Shown here piece by piece: positions 1-6,154 of a stretch of DNA of 8,058 nucleotides. The number at the start of each line of letters is the position of its first letter. The first letter of the stretch is position 1. The notes beneath the pieces were generated by a model, which saw only the letters and a list, made by a program, of their open reading frames with translations, did no database searches and was not told the origin of the DNA. Origin of the DNA: Deltaproteobacteria bacterium. GTDB lineage: Bacteria > Desulfobacterota > Desulfobulbia > Desulfobulbales > BM004. Where the stretch lies: the NCBI GenBank assembly GCA_019312685.1, contig JAFDCR010000356.1, positions 1 to 8,058 on the forward strand. Reading direction: 5' to 3'. A program made the translations under genes and the position numbers.

Positions 1-318
1 AAAACGCGGCACATCAGCTGATGCGGAAAATTTCCACAAACCAAAATGTTTCAGTTTTCTTATCAGGTCGGCGGTTTCCCCATTCTTACTTCCATCAACA
101 GCCGGTTTTGGGGTCTCCATTATTGGAATATCCGGAAAATCAAGGGGAACTTGATAAGAAACTCCCAGATAGCTGAACATGAAAAACAGAATCACTGTCA
201 GCATAGCCAAGGCAGTATATATCACACCATTATGCACTTTGAGATTGCCAAAATGCATCCTTGATATATTGGTTGCCTGGATTTCCTTATGATCGGAATG
301 CGAGGAAAGACTATTCAT
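1..318 (-). CDS. N-terminal part of a single-pass membrane protein, truncated by the window edge
   Basis: This frame opens with ATG at 316-318 on the minus strand, and an in-frame TAA lies at 334-336. It stays open for 106 codons to position 1, so the C-terminus is outside the window. The first 34 residues are hydrophilic (beginning MNSLSSHSDHKE). One hydrophobic segment follows at about residues 35-56, and then a polar region rich in Pro, Asp and Lys. That pattern fits a short cytoplasmic tail, one transmembrane helix and an exported domain. No SD is clear beyond a weak GGGA just upstream; Met21 is an alternative start. The family is not recognised. The Asp-Val-Pro near the edge faintly recalls the linker before Bax-type glucosaminidase domains in delta-proteobacteria, but that is only a guess. 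It lies downstream of parC on the same strand, 129 bp away. Confidence 0.6.
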   Translation of the reverse strand, partial: MNSLSSHSDHKEIQATNISRMHFGNLKVHNGVIYTALAMLTVILFFMFSYLGVSYQVPLDFPDIPIMETPKPAVDGSKNGETADLIRKLKHFGLWKFSASADVPRF

Positions 319-393
319 ATGATTCCCAAACTTTTACAGCAATTTATTTCAAAAAGGGGTCCATATAAATAAAAAAAACGATATTTTGCAAGG

Positions 394-428
394 TTAGATT
401 AAAAATTTTAAAATAATATTTTATCTAA
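394..428 (-). terminator. weak AT-rich inverted repeat after parC
   Basis: TTAGAT and ATCTAA arms (423-428 and 394-399) flank an A/T-rich core that can extend the pairing. Eight T residues follow on the minus strand about 15 nt later (371-378). The stem has almost no GC and the T-tract is not adjacent, so this is a poor Rho-independent terminator. It is listed because it sits between the parC stop and the next gene. Confidence 0.25.
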
Positions 429-447
429 AGAAACAAGAAAAAACAAT

Positions 448-2565
448 TTATTCTTTTTTATTCAGGTCGAATAATCCCAGTTGTGATTTATTTTCCTTTG
501 TTTTATCAAGTGGTTCAGTAGAGGGAACATTTTCTTTTTCGCTTGCCTCTTTTTTTTGATTCGGGGCCGAATTCGGTCTGAGCTGCTTTAGAGTTGTATC
601 CTTTTTTTCAGTGCCATTAGCATCATTTTGCTCTGCAACTTTTGTGGTTAATTCGGTAATACGTCTGACTGTTCGGGTTGATAACCTCTTGCCGAGAGCT
701 CCTCCGCCTTTGATTAAATACTCATCAAATTCAAGGCGCTGGGAATTAATCTTTGATCGTTTTGTTGGAACAAAATCAATCCGGGCCCGAACACCCTCAC
801 CGGTCTGCAAAAACTGAATCCATGATTTTTTATGGGCGGGAAATAGGCGGTACTCCTTGTCCAGGATAAATTTTGGAGTTTTGAATCTTTTAATAAATGT
901 AAAATTTTTTGTGCCTTCGCGATACAGCAGGTTAAAAATTGTCTTACCAGCAACCTTACCAATCCAGTATACATCATGATCGACGAATATCTTTTCTGGA
1001 ACCTTAATGGCCTTATAACGGCCATCCCGGTAGATAAGCAGTATTTTATCATACTCGGAACAGGGAACTGACATATCAGGGTCTGTTTTTACCTGATATC
1101 CAAGAAGTCCTGTTTCTCTATGATATCCGATAGTTAAATTTGAAAGAGCTACCTTTCTTGCCTTGACCTCGGTGAATGTTTCGATAGTAGTTCTGCGGGG
1201 GTACTGTCGGCCATATTTTTTTAGAAGATTATCAAGGTAGCCGATAGTGTAATTAACTATATCTTTGAGTTTCTTATTTACTTCTTTTATGGAATTCTTG
1301 ATGTCCTTTATTTCTTTGCGCTGGCGATCGATATCAAAGCGCGAAATCCGCTTTATTCGTATCTCAAGCAAACGTTCAATATCTTCCCGGCTGACGGGTT
1401 TGACCAGCTTTGCGGCAAACTCGGCCAAGTTTTTATCAACAGTATCAATAACGGCCTTGTAACTCTTGCATTCCTCAATTTTCTTGTAAATACGTTCTTC
1501 AATGAAGATTTGCTCGAGTGTGCGTGCATGGAGTTTTTCCTGCAGACGACTCAATTCTATCTGCAGCTCAGTTTCTAAATTTTTTACCAGCTGTTCCGTA
1601 TTATCCCTGAGCACCTCCTCCACAGAAACACTGACCGGACTATTATCTTTAATAACGGTGAGATTCGGGCTGATAGAAACTTCACAATCGGTAAAGGCGT
1701 AAAGGGCTTTTATTGTATCCTTGGCGTAAATACCGCGGGCCAGTTTTATTTCAATTTCTACTTTTTCGGCTGTGTAGTCATTAATGGACTGTATTTTTAT
1801 CTTGCCGCTTTTATCCGCCTTTTCAATACTGTCAATAATAGATGAGGTCGTGGTTGAGTAGGGAATTTCTTCAATAACAATTGTCTTATCATTTTTCTCG
1901 ACAATTTTTGCTCTGCACTTGAGACGTCCGTTACCATTGTTGTAGCCTGAGACGTCAAGCAGTCCCCCATGCTGAAAATCCGGATACAGGGTTACTGACA
2001 GGCCTTTAAGGATTTTTTTCTGGGCCCGCAGAAGTTCACGAAAATTATGCGGCATAATCTTGGTTGCCATGCCTACGGCGATGCCCTCTGCACCAAGCAG
2101 GAGCAGTAAGGGTGTCTTTGCCGGCAAGGTGACCGGTTCCTGCATCCTGCCGTCATAAGAGGGCTGGAATTCCGTGAGATCCTTATTGAATAAGGTCTCT
2201 TTGGCAAGCGGCGTAAGGCGGCATTCTATATAACGGGCGGCGGATGCCTGGTCGCCGGTAAAAATATTGCCGAAGTTGCCCTGGCGTTCGATAAGAATGT
2301 CCTTATTGGCGAGATTTACCAGGGCACCAAAAATCGAGGCATCACCATGGGGATGCAGTTTCATGGTTTCACCGACCACGTTGGCAACCTTTTGAAACCG
2401 GCCGTCATCCATATTATACAGGGTCTGCAGTATACGACGCTGAACCGGCTTCAGGCCGTCACTCATGTCGGGAATGGCACGTTCTTTAATGACGTAAGAT
2501 GTATACTCGATGAAATTCTCATCAAAGAGTTTATGGAGTTTTCCGAAGTTGGCAGTGTCTTGCAT
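448..2565 (-). CDS. parC: DNA topoisomerase IV subunit A (ParC/GyrA-like, Bacteroidetes-type)
   Basis: This is the DNA breakage-reunion subunit of a type IIA topoisomerase, expected to unlink or relax duplex DNA as an A2B2 complex with ParE. The N-terminal core is intact. A Pro-Val-Gln-Arg-Arg-Ile-Leu motif lies at 40-46. HPHGDAS at 71-77 belongs to the winged-helix region, and the catalytic tyrosine is Tyr112 in AARYIECRL. Residues around 321-435 form the coiled-coil and C-gate region. A partial beta-pinwheel-like C-terminal domain follows at about 470-640. No GyrA box (QRRGGxG) is visible, which argues against gyrase-type negative supercoiling. Residues 640-705 are a charged, probably disordered tail ending in QLGLF at 695-699. 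At 705 residues it is shorter than typical GyrA. The ATG at 2565 has no good SD, and parE ends 77 bp upstream, so it is probably cotranscribed with parE. The core sequence resembles the Bacteroidetes-type enzyme most closely, from memory. Confidence 0.93.
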   Translation of the reverse strand: MQDTANFGKLHKLFDENFIEYTSYVIKERAIPDMSDGLKPVQRRILQTLYNMDDGRFQKVANVVGETMKLHPHGDASIFGALVNLANKDILIERQGNFGNIFTGDQASAARYIECRLTPLAKETLFNKDLTEFQPSYDGRMQEPVTLPAKTPLLLLLGAEGIAVGMATKIMPHNFRELLRAQKKILKGLSVTLYPDFQHGGLLDVSGYNNGNGRLKCRAKIVEKNDKTIVIEEIPYSTTTSSIIDSIEKADKSGKIKIQSINDYTAEKVEIEIKLARGIYAKDTIKALYAFTDCEVSISPNLTVIKDNSPVSVSVEEVLRDNTEQLVKNLETELQIELSRLQEKLHARTLEQIFIEERIYKKIEECKSYKAVIDTVDKNLAEFAAKLVKPVSREDIERLLEIRIKRISRFDIDRQRKEIKDIKNSIKEVNKKLKDIVNYTIGYLDNLLKKYGRQYPRRTTIETFTEVKARKVALSNLTIGYHRETGLLGYQVKTDPDMSVPCSEYDKILLIYRDGRYKAIKVPEKIFVDHDVYWIGKVAGKTIFNLLYREGTKNFTFIKRFKTPKFILDKEYRLFPAHKKSWIQFLQTGEGVRARIDFVPTKRSKINSQRLEFDEYLIKGGGALGKRLSTRTVRRITELTTKVAEQNDANGTEKKDTTLKQLRPNSAPNQKKEASEKENVPSTEPLDKTKENKSQLGLFDLNKKE

Positions 2566-2642
2566 GAGATGCTTATCTGTTGTTATTTACAGCTTTCTGT
2601 GTTTGGCAAAGTTTAAAAATAGTCCCGGCAGGTCTTTTAGGG

Positions 2643-4469
2643 CTAGATAATGTTGTTCATAATATATTCTTTACGTTCCGGAGTATTTTTTCCCATGTAG
2701 AATTTCAACACTTTGGGTACTTCTGAGAGCCTGTCGATATTTACCTGACGGAGGCGCATATCATTGCCAATAAACTGCTTGAATTCCACAGGTGAGATTT
2801 CCCCCAGGCCTTTAAAACGTGTTACTTCAATTGCTCGGCCGCTCTCTTTGCCGCTGCTCAGCTTTTTGGCTGCCTTACCTTTTTCCTTTTCACTGTAACA
2901 GTATATGGTCTGCTTCTTATTACGAACCCTGAATAACGGGGTCTCCAGGATATAGATATGGCCGAGTTTTACGAGCGGTTCAAAGTAGTGCAGGAAGAAA
3001 GTCAACAGGAGATTTCTTATATGCAGCCCATCTACATCAGCATCCGTTGCGAGAATAACCTTGTCATAACGAAGATTGCCAACAGACTCTTCCACATTAA
3101 GGGCCTGCATCATATTATACATCTCTTCATTTTTATAGAGAAGCGGCAGACTCTGCCCAAGCACATTGAGCGGTTTGCCTTTCAGTGAGAATACAGCCTG
3201 CCGCATCGGATCCCTGGCGCTGACAATCGAACCGGCTGCTGACTGGCCCTCAGTAATGAAAAGCATGTTCTCTTCCCCCGGTGGGGAAGGTTTATCTTTG
3301 CTGGGATGGTATTTGCAGTCCTTGAGATTTGGGATTTTAAGGGCAACTTTCTTCGCCTTTGCCCTCGCTTCTTTCCTCACATGCTGCAACTCCTTGCGGA
3401 CCTTCTCATTCTGCTGGATTTTTTCGAGCATCCGTTCCGCAGCTTCTGGATTTTTATACAAATACGCACTTACCGTGTCCTTGACTTCATTTACAATCCA
3501 GGAACGGATTTCTGTATTGCCGAGTTTGTTCTTCGTCTGGGACTCAAAAACAGGGTCTTTTATTTTAACAGCAAGAGCGCCGACAACACCTTCTCTCACA
3601 TCTTTTCCGGAAAACTTCTTGCTGGAAAATTCATTGACCCCTTTGAGGATTCCCTCACGAAATGCTGATAAATGGGTGCCCCCCTCACTTGTGTATGTCC
3701 CGTTTACAAAGGAAAAATAGCTGTCGCCATAATTATTGGTGTGGCAGAAACAGAACTCAAGGGTTTTGTTTTTTGTATAGATGGGTTCATACAGCTGGCT
3801 GCCGTTAATCTCTTCAGCCAGAAGATCCTGAAGGCCGTTTGAGGAGAAAAATCTTTCTTCTTTGAGATAAAGATTGAGGCCGGAATTAAGGTAGGCATAC
3901 CGCCACAATCTCTTACTGACATATTGTAGATCATAGGTAAATTCGCCAAAGAGTTTTTTGTCAGGCAGAAATTCAATAAGAGTACCGTTACGTTCCTTTG
4001 TCTTTCCTTTTTGCTCTTTTTTCAGCACACCTGATTCAAATTCCGCAGTGGCAAATTCGCCCTCTCTATATGATGTGACCCTGAAATATTTGGATAAGGC
4101 ATTGACCGCTTTTGTCCCTACTCCGTTCAACCCTACTGAAAACTGGAACACATCAGTATTGTACTTGGCACCGGTGTTAATTACAGAAACACACTCAACC
4201 AGTTTTCCTAACGGTATGCCGCGGCCATAGTCCCTGACCATGGTAGTGCCGTTATCCTCGATGGTGATATCAATTCTTTTGCCGGCGCCCATGATATATT
4301 CGTCTATACCGTTGTCAATGACCTCTTTTAAGAGAATATAGATGCCATCGTCCTGGTGGGATCCATCACCCAAGCGACCGATATACATTCCCGGACGCAA
4401 CCGGATATGCTCCAAAGAGCTTAAGGTTTTTATCTTGCTTTCATCATACACATGAGCAGCTTGCGCCAT
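2643..4469 (-). CDS. parE: DNA topoisomerase IV subunit B (ParE, GHKL ATPase plus TOPRIM)
   Basis: This is the ATPase subunit partnering ParC. The N-terminal GHKL fold shows RRPGMYIG-like RLRPGMYIG at 23-31. The ATP site has Glu49 and Asn53 in LLKEVIDNGIDE, Asp80-Tyr-Gly-Arg-Gly in the second motif, and the glycine-rich SVGLNGVGTKAVNALS at 111-126. The transducer domain carries the QTK loop with Lys313. The TOPRIM domain has Glu407 in EGQSAAGS and the Mg-binding aspartates 476, 478 and 480 in DADVDG. At 608 residues it matches the short ParE class, without the large insert of some GyrB proteins. The phrase GDGSHQDDGIYILLKEV is typical of the Bacteroidetes-type enzyme. The ATG at 4469 has AAGGG nine bases upstream. 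It is the first gene of the parE-parC unit, with a candidate promoter at 4580-4608. The gene ends ATC-TAG, and a second in-frame stop (TAA) follows one codon later. Confidence 0.95.
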   Translation of the reverse strand: MAQAAHVYDESKIKTLSSLEHIRLRPGMYIGRLGDGSHQDDGIYILLKEVIDNGIDEYIMGAGKRIDITIEDNGTTMVRDYGRGIPLGKLVECVSVINTGAKYNTDVFQFSVGLNGVGTKAVNALSKYFRVTSYREGEFATAEFESGVLKKEQKGKTKERNGTLIEFLPDKKLFGEFTYDLQYVSKRLWRYAYLNSGLNLYLKEERFFSSNGLQDLLAEEINGSQLYEPIYTKNKTLEFCFCHTNNYGDSYFSFVNGTYTSEGGTHLSAFREGILKGVNEFSSKKFSGKDVREGVVGALAVKIKDPVFESQTKNKLGNTEIRSWIVNEVKDTVSAYLYKNPEAAERMLEKIQQNEKVRKELQHVRKEARAKAKKVALKIPNLKDCKYHPSKDKPSPPGEENMLFITEGQSAAGSIVSARDPMRQAVFSLKGKPLNVLGQSLPLLYKNEEMYNMMQALNVEESVGNLRYDKVILATDADVDGLHIRNLLLTFFLHYFEPLVKLGHIYILETPLFRVRNKKQTIYCYSEKEKGKAAKKLSSGKESGRAIEVTRFKGLGEISPVEFKQFIGNDMRLRQVNIDRLSEVPKVLKFYMGKNTPERKEYIMNNII

Positions 4470-4579
4470 ACAGTCAGACCCTTAAGTTGAATTGATTTTT
4501 CAAATATTTTCCTTGAGGTAGTTGCCTTTTTCTCTATTGCCTGCATGTTTACCATACAATATATGGACAAATTTAAAAA

Positions 4580-4608
4580 TATATACACAATATAATGTAT
4601 ACCTTCAA
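4580..4608 (-). promoter_or_regulatory. candidate sigma70 promoter for parE-parC
   Basis: On the minus strand a TTGAAG box (4603-4608) lies 17 nt from TATATA (4580-4585), about 110 nt upstream of the parE start. It begins one base beyond the T-tract of the upstream candidate terminator, which supports a separate parE transcript. The surrounding DNA is very AT-rich, so chance matches are likely. Confidence 0.35.
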
Positions 4609-4609
4609 C

Positions 4610-4638
4610 AAAAAAAAATGCAAAACGATTAATTGCAT
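4610..4638 (-). terminator. candidate Rho-independent terminator downstream of the GNAT gene
   Basis: Minus strand: ATGCAA (4633-4638) and TTGCAT (4618-4623) form a 6-bp stem with a 9-nt loop. Nine consecutive T residues follow at once (4610-4618, the first one inside the stem). The stem is short but the T-tract is long and directly adjacent. It would end transcripts arriving from the acetyltransferase before the parE promoter. Confidence 0.5.
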
Positions 4639-4801
4639 AAATTTGCTAACTTCTTATTAGGACTGGAAATATAGACTGTGAGACTATCCGGAGGAGTTTA
4701 CTGAAGGTTTACTGCATATATGTACCACATTGCGTCCTTTTTCCAGGGCGGAAGCGATATCCATCAAACATATTATTAATAAAGGAAACATTCTTGAGTA
4801 C

Positions 4802-4894
4802 TCATTTTTTACAGTTATCGCACGTAAGTCGTTTAAACATACAGTCCTGAATTGTGCAGCGAGGGCCGCCGCGCTTCTTCCGGTCAGGTTGACC
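4802..4894 (-). other. in-frame 30-codon cysteine-containing extension after the GNAT TAG stop
   Basis: Immediately after the GNAT TAG (4895-4897) the same frame reads 30 sense codons and then TGA at 4802-4804. The segment is basic (Arg-Lys-Lys-Arg-Gly-Gly-Pro) and ends in a C-x4-C-x6-C-x2-C pattern, with Cys at positions 13, 18, 25 and 28 of the tail. This could be a small zinc-binding tail. It has no good start codon of its own before the cysteines. It could be the remnant of a longer protein cut by a nonsense mutation, a readthrough product, or chance: about one in four random stretches of this length stay open. Confidence 0.3.
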
Positions 4895-5416
4895 CTATTG
4901 GGGGCCATTTGCTTTAAATCCTTCATGAAACGTTACATTACCTTGAGGATAATGCCCGTCAAATGAAAGAGCGAAGAACACCTCAGGCGGGACACCCTCG
5001 AGGACAAGACCGGATACATTCTCAAAACCAAATTTTTTATAATATTCTGGATGGCCGACTAGGCAGCAGCCATTGGCGCCCAAATCTTTCAATCGGGATA
5101 ACCCTTCCTCTATCAGGGCCTTGCCAATCCCCCGTTTTTGGTACTTTGGTAAGACAGAAACCGGTCCGAGACCATACCAGTTCATCGTACCGTCCGAGAT
5201 GGTCACGGGAGAGAATGCAATATGCCCAACAACCCGGCCATCCACTTCCGCGACCAACGATAAGGTCAGGGCGTTGGCGGTACGTAGTGCATCGATGATA
5301 TATTGTTCAGTTTGGTTGCTGACATCTAAAGTTTTAAATGCTTCGACTGTCACCTCGGTGATGGTGTTGATATCTTTGTCTGTCTCGCTTCTTATGAAGA
5401 TTGTAGGATTCTTCAA
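4895..5416 (-). CDS. GNAT-family N-acetyltransferase (YhbS-like)
   Basis: A soluble acetyl-CoA-dependent acyltransferase of the GNAT fold; the substrate is unknown. The N-terminal strand IFIRSETDKDINTI fits the family. The acetyl-CoA pyrophosphate loop is Gln93-Lys-Arg-Gly96-Ile-Gly98, within VLPKYQKRGIGKALIEEGL at 88-106. The late motif HPEYYKKFGFE (122-132) is typical of YhbS-like members. At 173 residues it has normal family length and the usual ending (a Phe-His-Glu-Gly-Phe block). The start is TTG at 5414-5416, because an in-frame TGA lies two codons upstream and the first strand must be included; its SD is weak. A TATAAT hexamer lies at 5440-5445 without a clear -35. The stop is TAG, after which the same frame stays open for 30 more codons with four cysteines (see separate entry). 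The 75-aa membrane gene lies 95 bp upstream on the same strand. Confidence 0.88.
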   Translation of the reverse strand: MKNPTIFIRSETDKDINTITEVTVEAFKTLDVSNQTEQYIIDALRTANALTLSLVAEVDGRVVGHIAFSPVTISDGTMNWYGLGPVSVLPKYQKRGIGKALIEEGLSRLKDLGANGCCLVGHPEYYKKFGFENVSGLVLEGVPPEVFFALSFDGHYPQGNVTFHEGFKANGPQ

Positions 5417-5511
5417 TTTTCACTCATCTTATGGCCAACATTATATTAAACGGCCTATTAGTATTATGTTTTACGCCGCCATTCATAACTATCTTAAATC
5501 GATATTAATTA

Positions 5512-5739
5512 TTATTCTTCATCTTTACAGTACGGGCAGTGTTCCTTGGGGCCAATACTTTTTTTCCCGCAACGTTTACAAACGGTAAATTCGGGAATCA
5601 GGCCGCACAGGGCCAGAATAATCACGATAATACCGGTGATCACCGGCACGGCGGCTGTTTTTATTTCCGGATCATAGGTCAACAAGCCCATTATTGTCGA
5701 AAACAAACCGACACAGAGGGCGATATTTTTCATGCTCAT
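5512..5739 (-). CDS. small two-helix membrane protein with C-terminal zinc ribbon
   Basis: A 75-residue protein of unknown function. Two hydrophobic segments (about residues 4-21 and 30-48) should form a membrane hairpin. A C-terminal treble of Cys54-x2-Cys57 and Cys68-x2-Cys71 forms a rubredoxin/zinc-ribbon-like knuckle pair, probably on the cytoplasmic side. The open frame extends upstream to an ATG at 5820. The ATG at 5739 is preferred because AAGGA (5749-5753) lies nine bases before it, and because the ATG at 5820 falls inside the -10 region of the likely promoter (5819-5848). Met30 is a second possibility. Such helix-helix-zinc-ribbon miniproteins are common and mostly uncharacterised. 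The next gene on the same strand is the acetyltransferase, 95 bp downstream, so cotranscription is possible but not shown. Confidence 0.72.
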   Translation of the reverse strand: MSMKNIALCVGLFSTIMGLLTYDPEIKTAAVPVITGIIVIILALCGLIPEFTVCKRCGKKSIGPKEHCPYCKDEE

Positions 5740-5753
5740 CAGCAGGCTTCCTT

Positions 5754-5768
5754 TTAAATATTTGACAT
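5754..5768 (-). other. possible four-codon leader ORF (Met-Ser-Asn-Ile) with strong SD
   Basis: A perfect AGGAGG (5780-5785) lies 11 bases before an ATG that opens a four-codon frame ending in TAA. The TAA directly abuts the AAGGA ribosome binding site (5749-5753) of the 75-aa membrane protein. It may couple or tune translation of that gene, or the AGGAGG may be a coincidence. Confidence 0.25.
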
Positions 5769-5818
5769 AATGGGGTTGGCCTCCTAAGTGGTGAAGCTCA
5801 TATGCAATAAAATTCAGC

Positions 5819-5848
5819 ATCGTTACAGATTACTTCCCGGTCTGTCAA
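5819..5848 (-). promoter_or_regulatory. candidate sigma70 promoter for the 75-aa membrane protein
   Basis: Minus strand: a perfect TTGACA (5843-5848) is followed after 18 nt by AACGAT (5819-5824), preceded by TG one base earlier as in extended -10 promoters. The predicted start of transcription is near 5812, giving a leader of about 70 nt. The -10 match is weak, so confidence is moderate. Confidence 0.45.
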
Positions 5849-6154
5849 CAATCCTTGTCATTGTTTTTGCTGGCTGAATCACCAAACTGTTTAACCATAT
5901 CAAATGTAATATTAGCCTGACAACATAAAGATGCTAAACAATTTCAGGTATATGGAAAACAGATAGAGGAAGGGATGAAACCCTAACTCACATATTCCAA
6001 ATCCAAATAGATTACCTTATATTAATTTAACAATAAAAATTTACTGAATAAAACAATAACCACTTGATTTTATTAGAATCGAGTGGTTATTGTCTATTAC
6101 TTGTTGTAATTTAGAAACTGAATATATCAGACTCATTCTTCCGTTCATTGCATA
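5821..6154. other. intergenic region between the divergent small membrane gene and thiD
   Basis: This stretch carries no gene. It contains the -35 part of the minus-strand promoter at its left end and a strong hairpin at 6053-6093. The rest is AT-rich. I looked for a TPP riboswitch ahead of thiD and did not find the conserved THI-box segments (the CTGAGA and ACCTGATCTGG-type blocks). No clear sigma70 promoter for thiD was found. Confidence 0.5.
6053..6093. repeat. 17-bp inverted repeat / hairpin upstream of thiD
   Basis: The left arm (6053-6069) and right arm (6077-6093) pair over 17 positions with a single G-T wobble, around a 7-nt loop. The core arm reads CAATAACCACTTGATT. On the minus strand the hairpin is followed by TTTTATT, and on the plus strand by no T-run. 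It is far stronger than the AT-rich background would give by chance. It may be a terminator in the minus direction, an element in the thiD leader, or a short mobile palindromic repeat. Confidence 0.7.

Larger units (their letters stand above)
4470..4801. other. intergenic stretch between parE and the GNAT gene
   Basis: This 332-base stretch holds no convincing gene. The parE-proximal half (4470-4680) is strongly AT-rich and contains the candidate promoter and terminator listed separately. The GNAT-proximal half (about 4690-4801) has a higher GC content, closer to coding DNA. Open frames there have no SD and no recognisable protein pattern. It may be decayed coding sequence or the untranslated 3' end of the acetyltransferase transcript. 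Confidence 0.5.

Noticed and set aside
46..264. 72-codon plus-strand open frame at the left edge
   Set aside because: It is antisense to the membrane protein frame, which has a clear transmembrane segment and runs the full length to the edge.
3166..3720. 184-codon plus-strand open frame inside parE
   Set aside because: It is antisense to highly conserved ParE TOPRIM and transducer sequence and resembles no protein; it is a coding shadow.
4684..4926. 80-codon minus-strand frame overlapping the end of the GNAT gene
   Set aside because: It starts inside the acetyltransferase in another frame, has no SD, no family pattern, and an irregular composition. The four-cysteine reading lies in the GNAT frame instead.
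4730..4966. 78-codon plus-strand open frame between parE and the GNAT gene
   Set aside because: It runs antisense into the 3' end of the acetyltransferase, has no SD, and shows no recognisable family pattern.
5740..5820. 27-residue N-terminal extension of the zinc-ribbon membrane protein
   Set aside because: Its ATG falls in the predicted -10 box, and the downstream ATG has a well-placed AAGGA. The extension is not hydrophobic and adds no domain.
5900..6154. TPP riboswitch ahead of thiD
   Set aside because: The conserved THI-box segments and the paired arms expected around them are not present.
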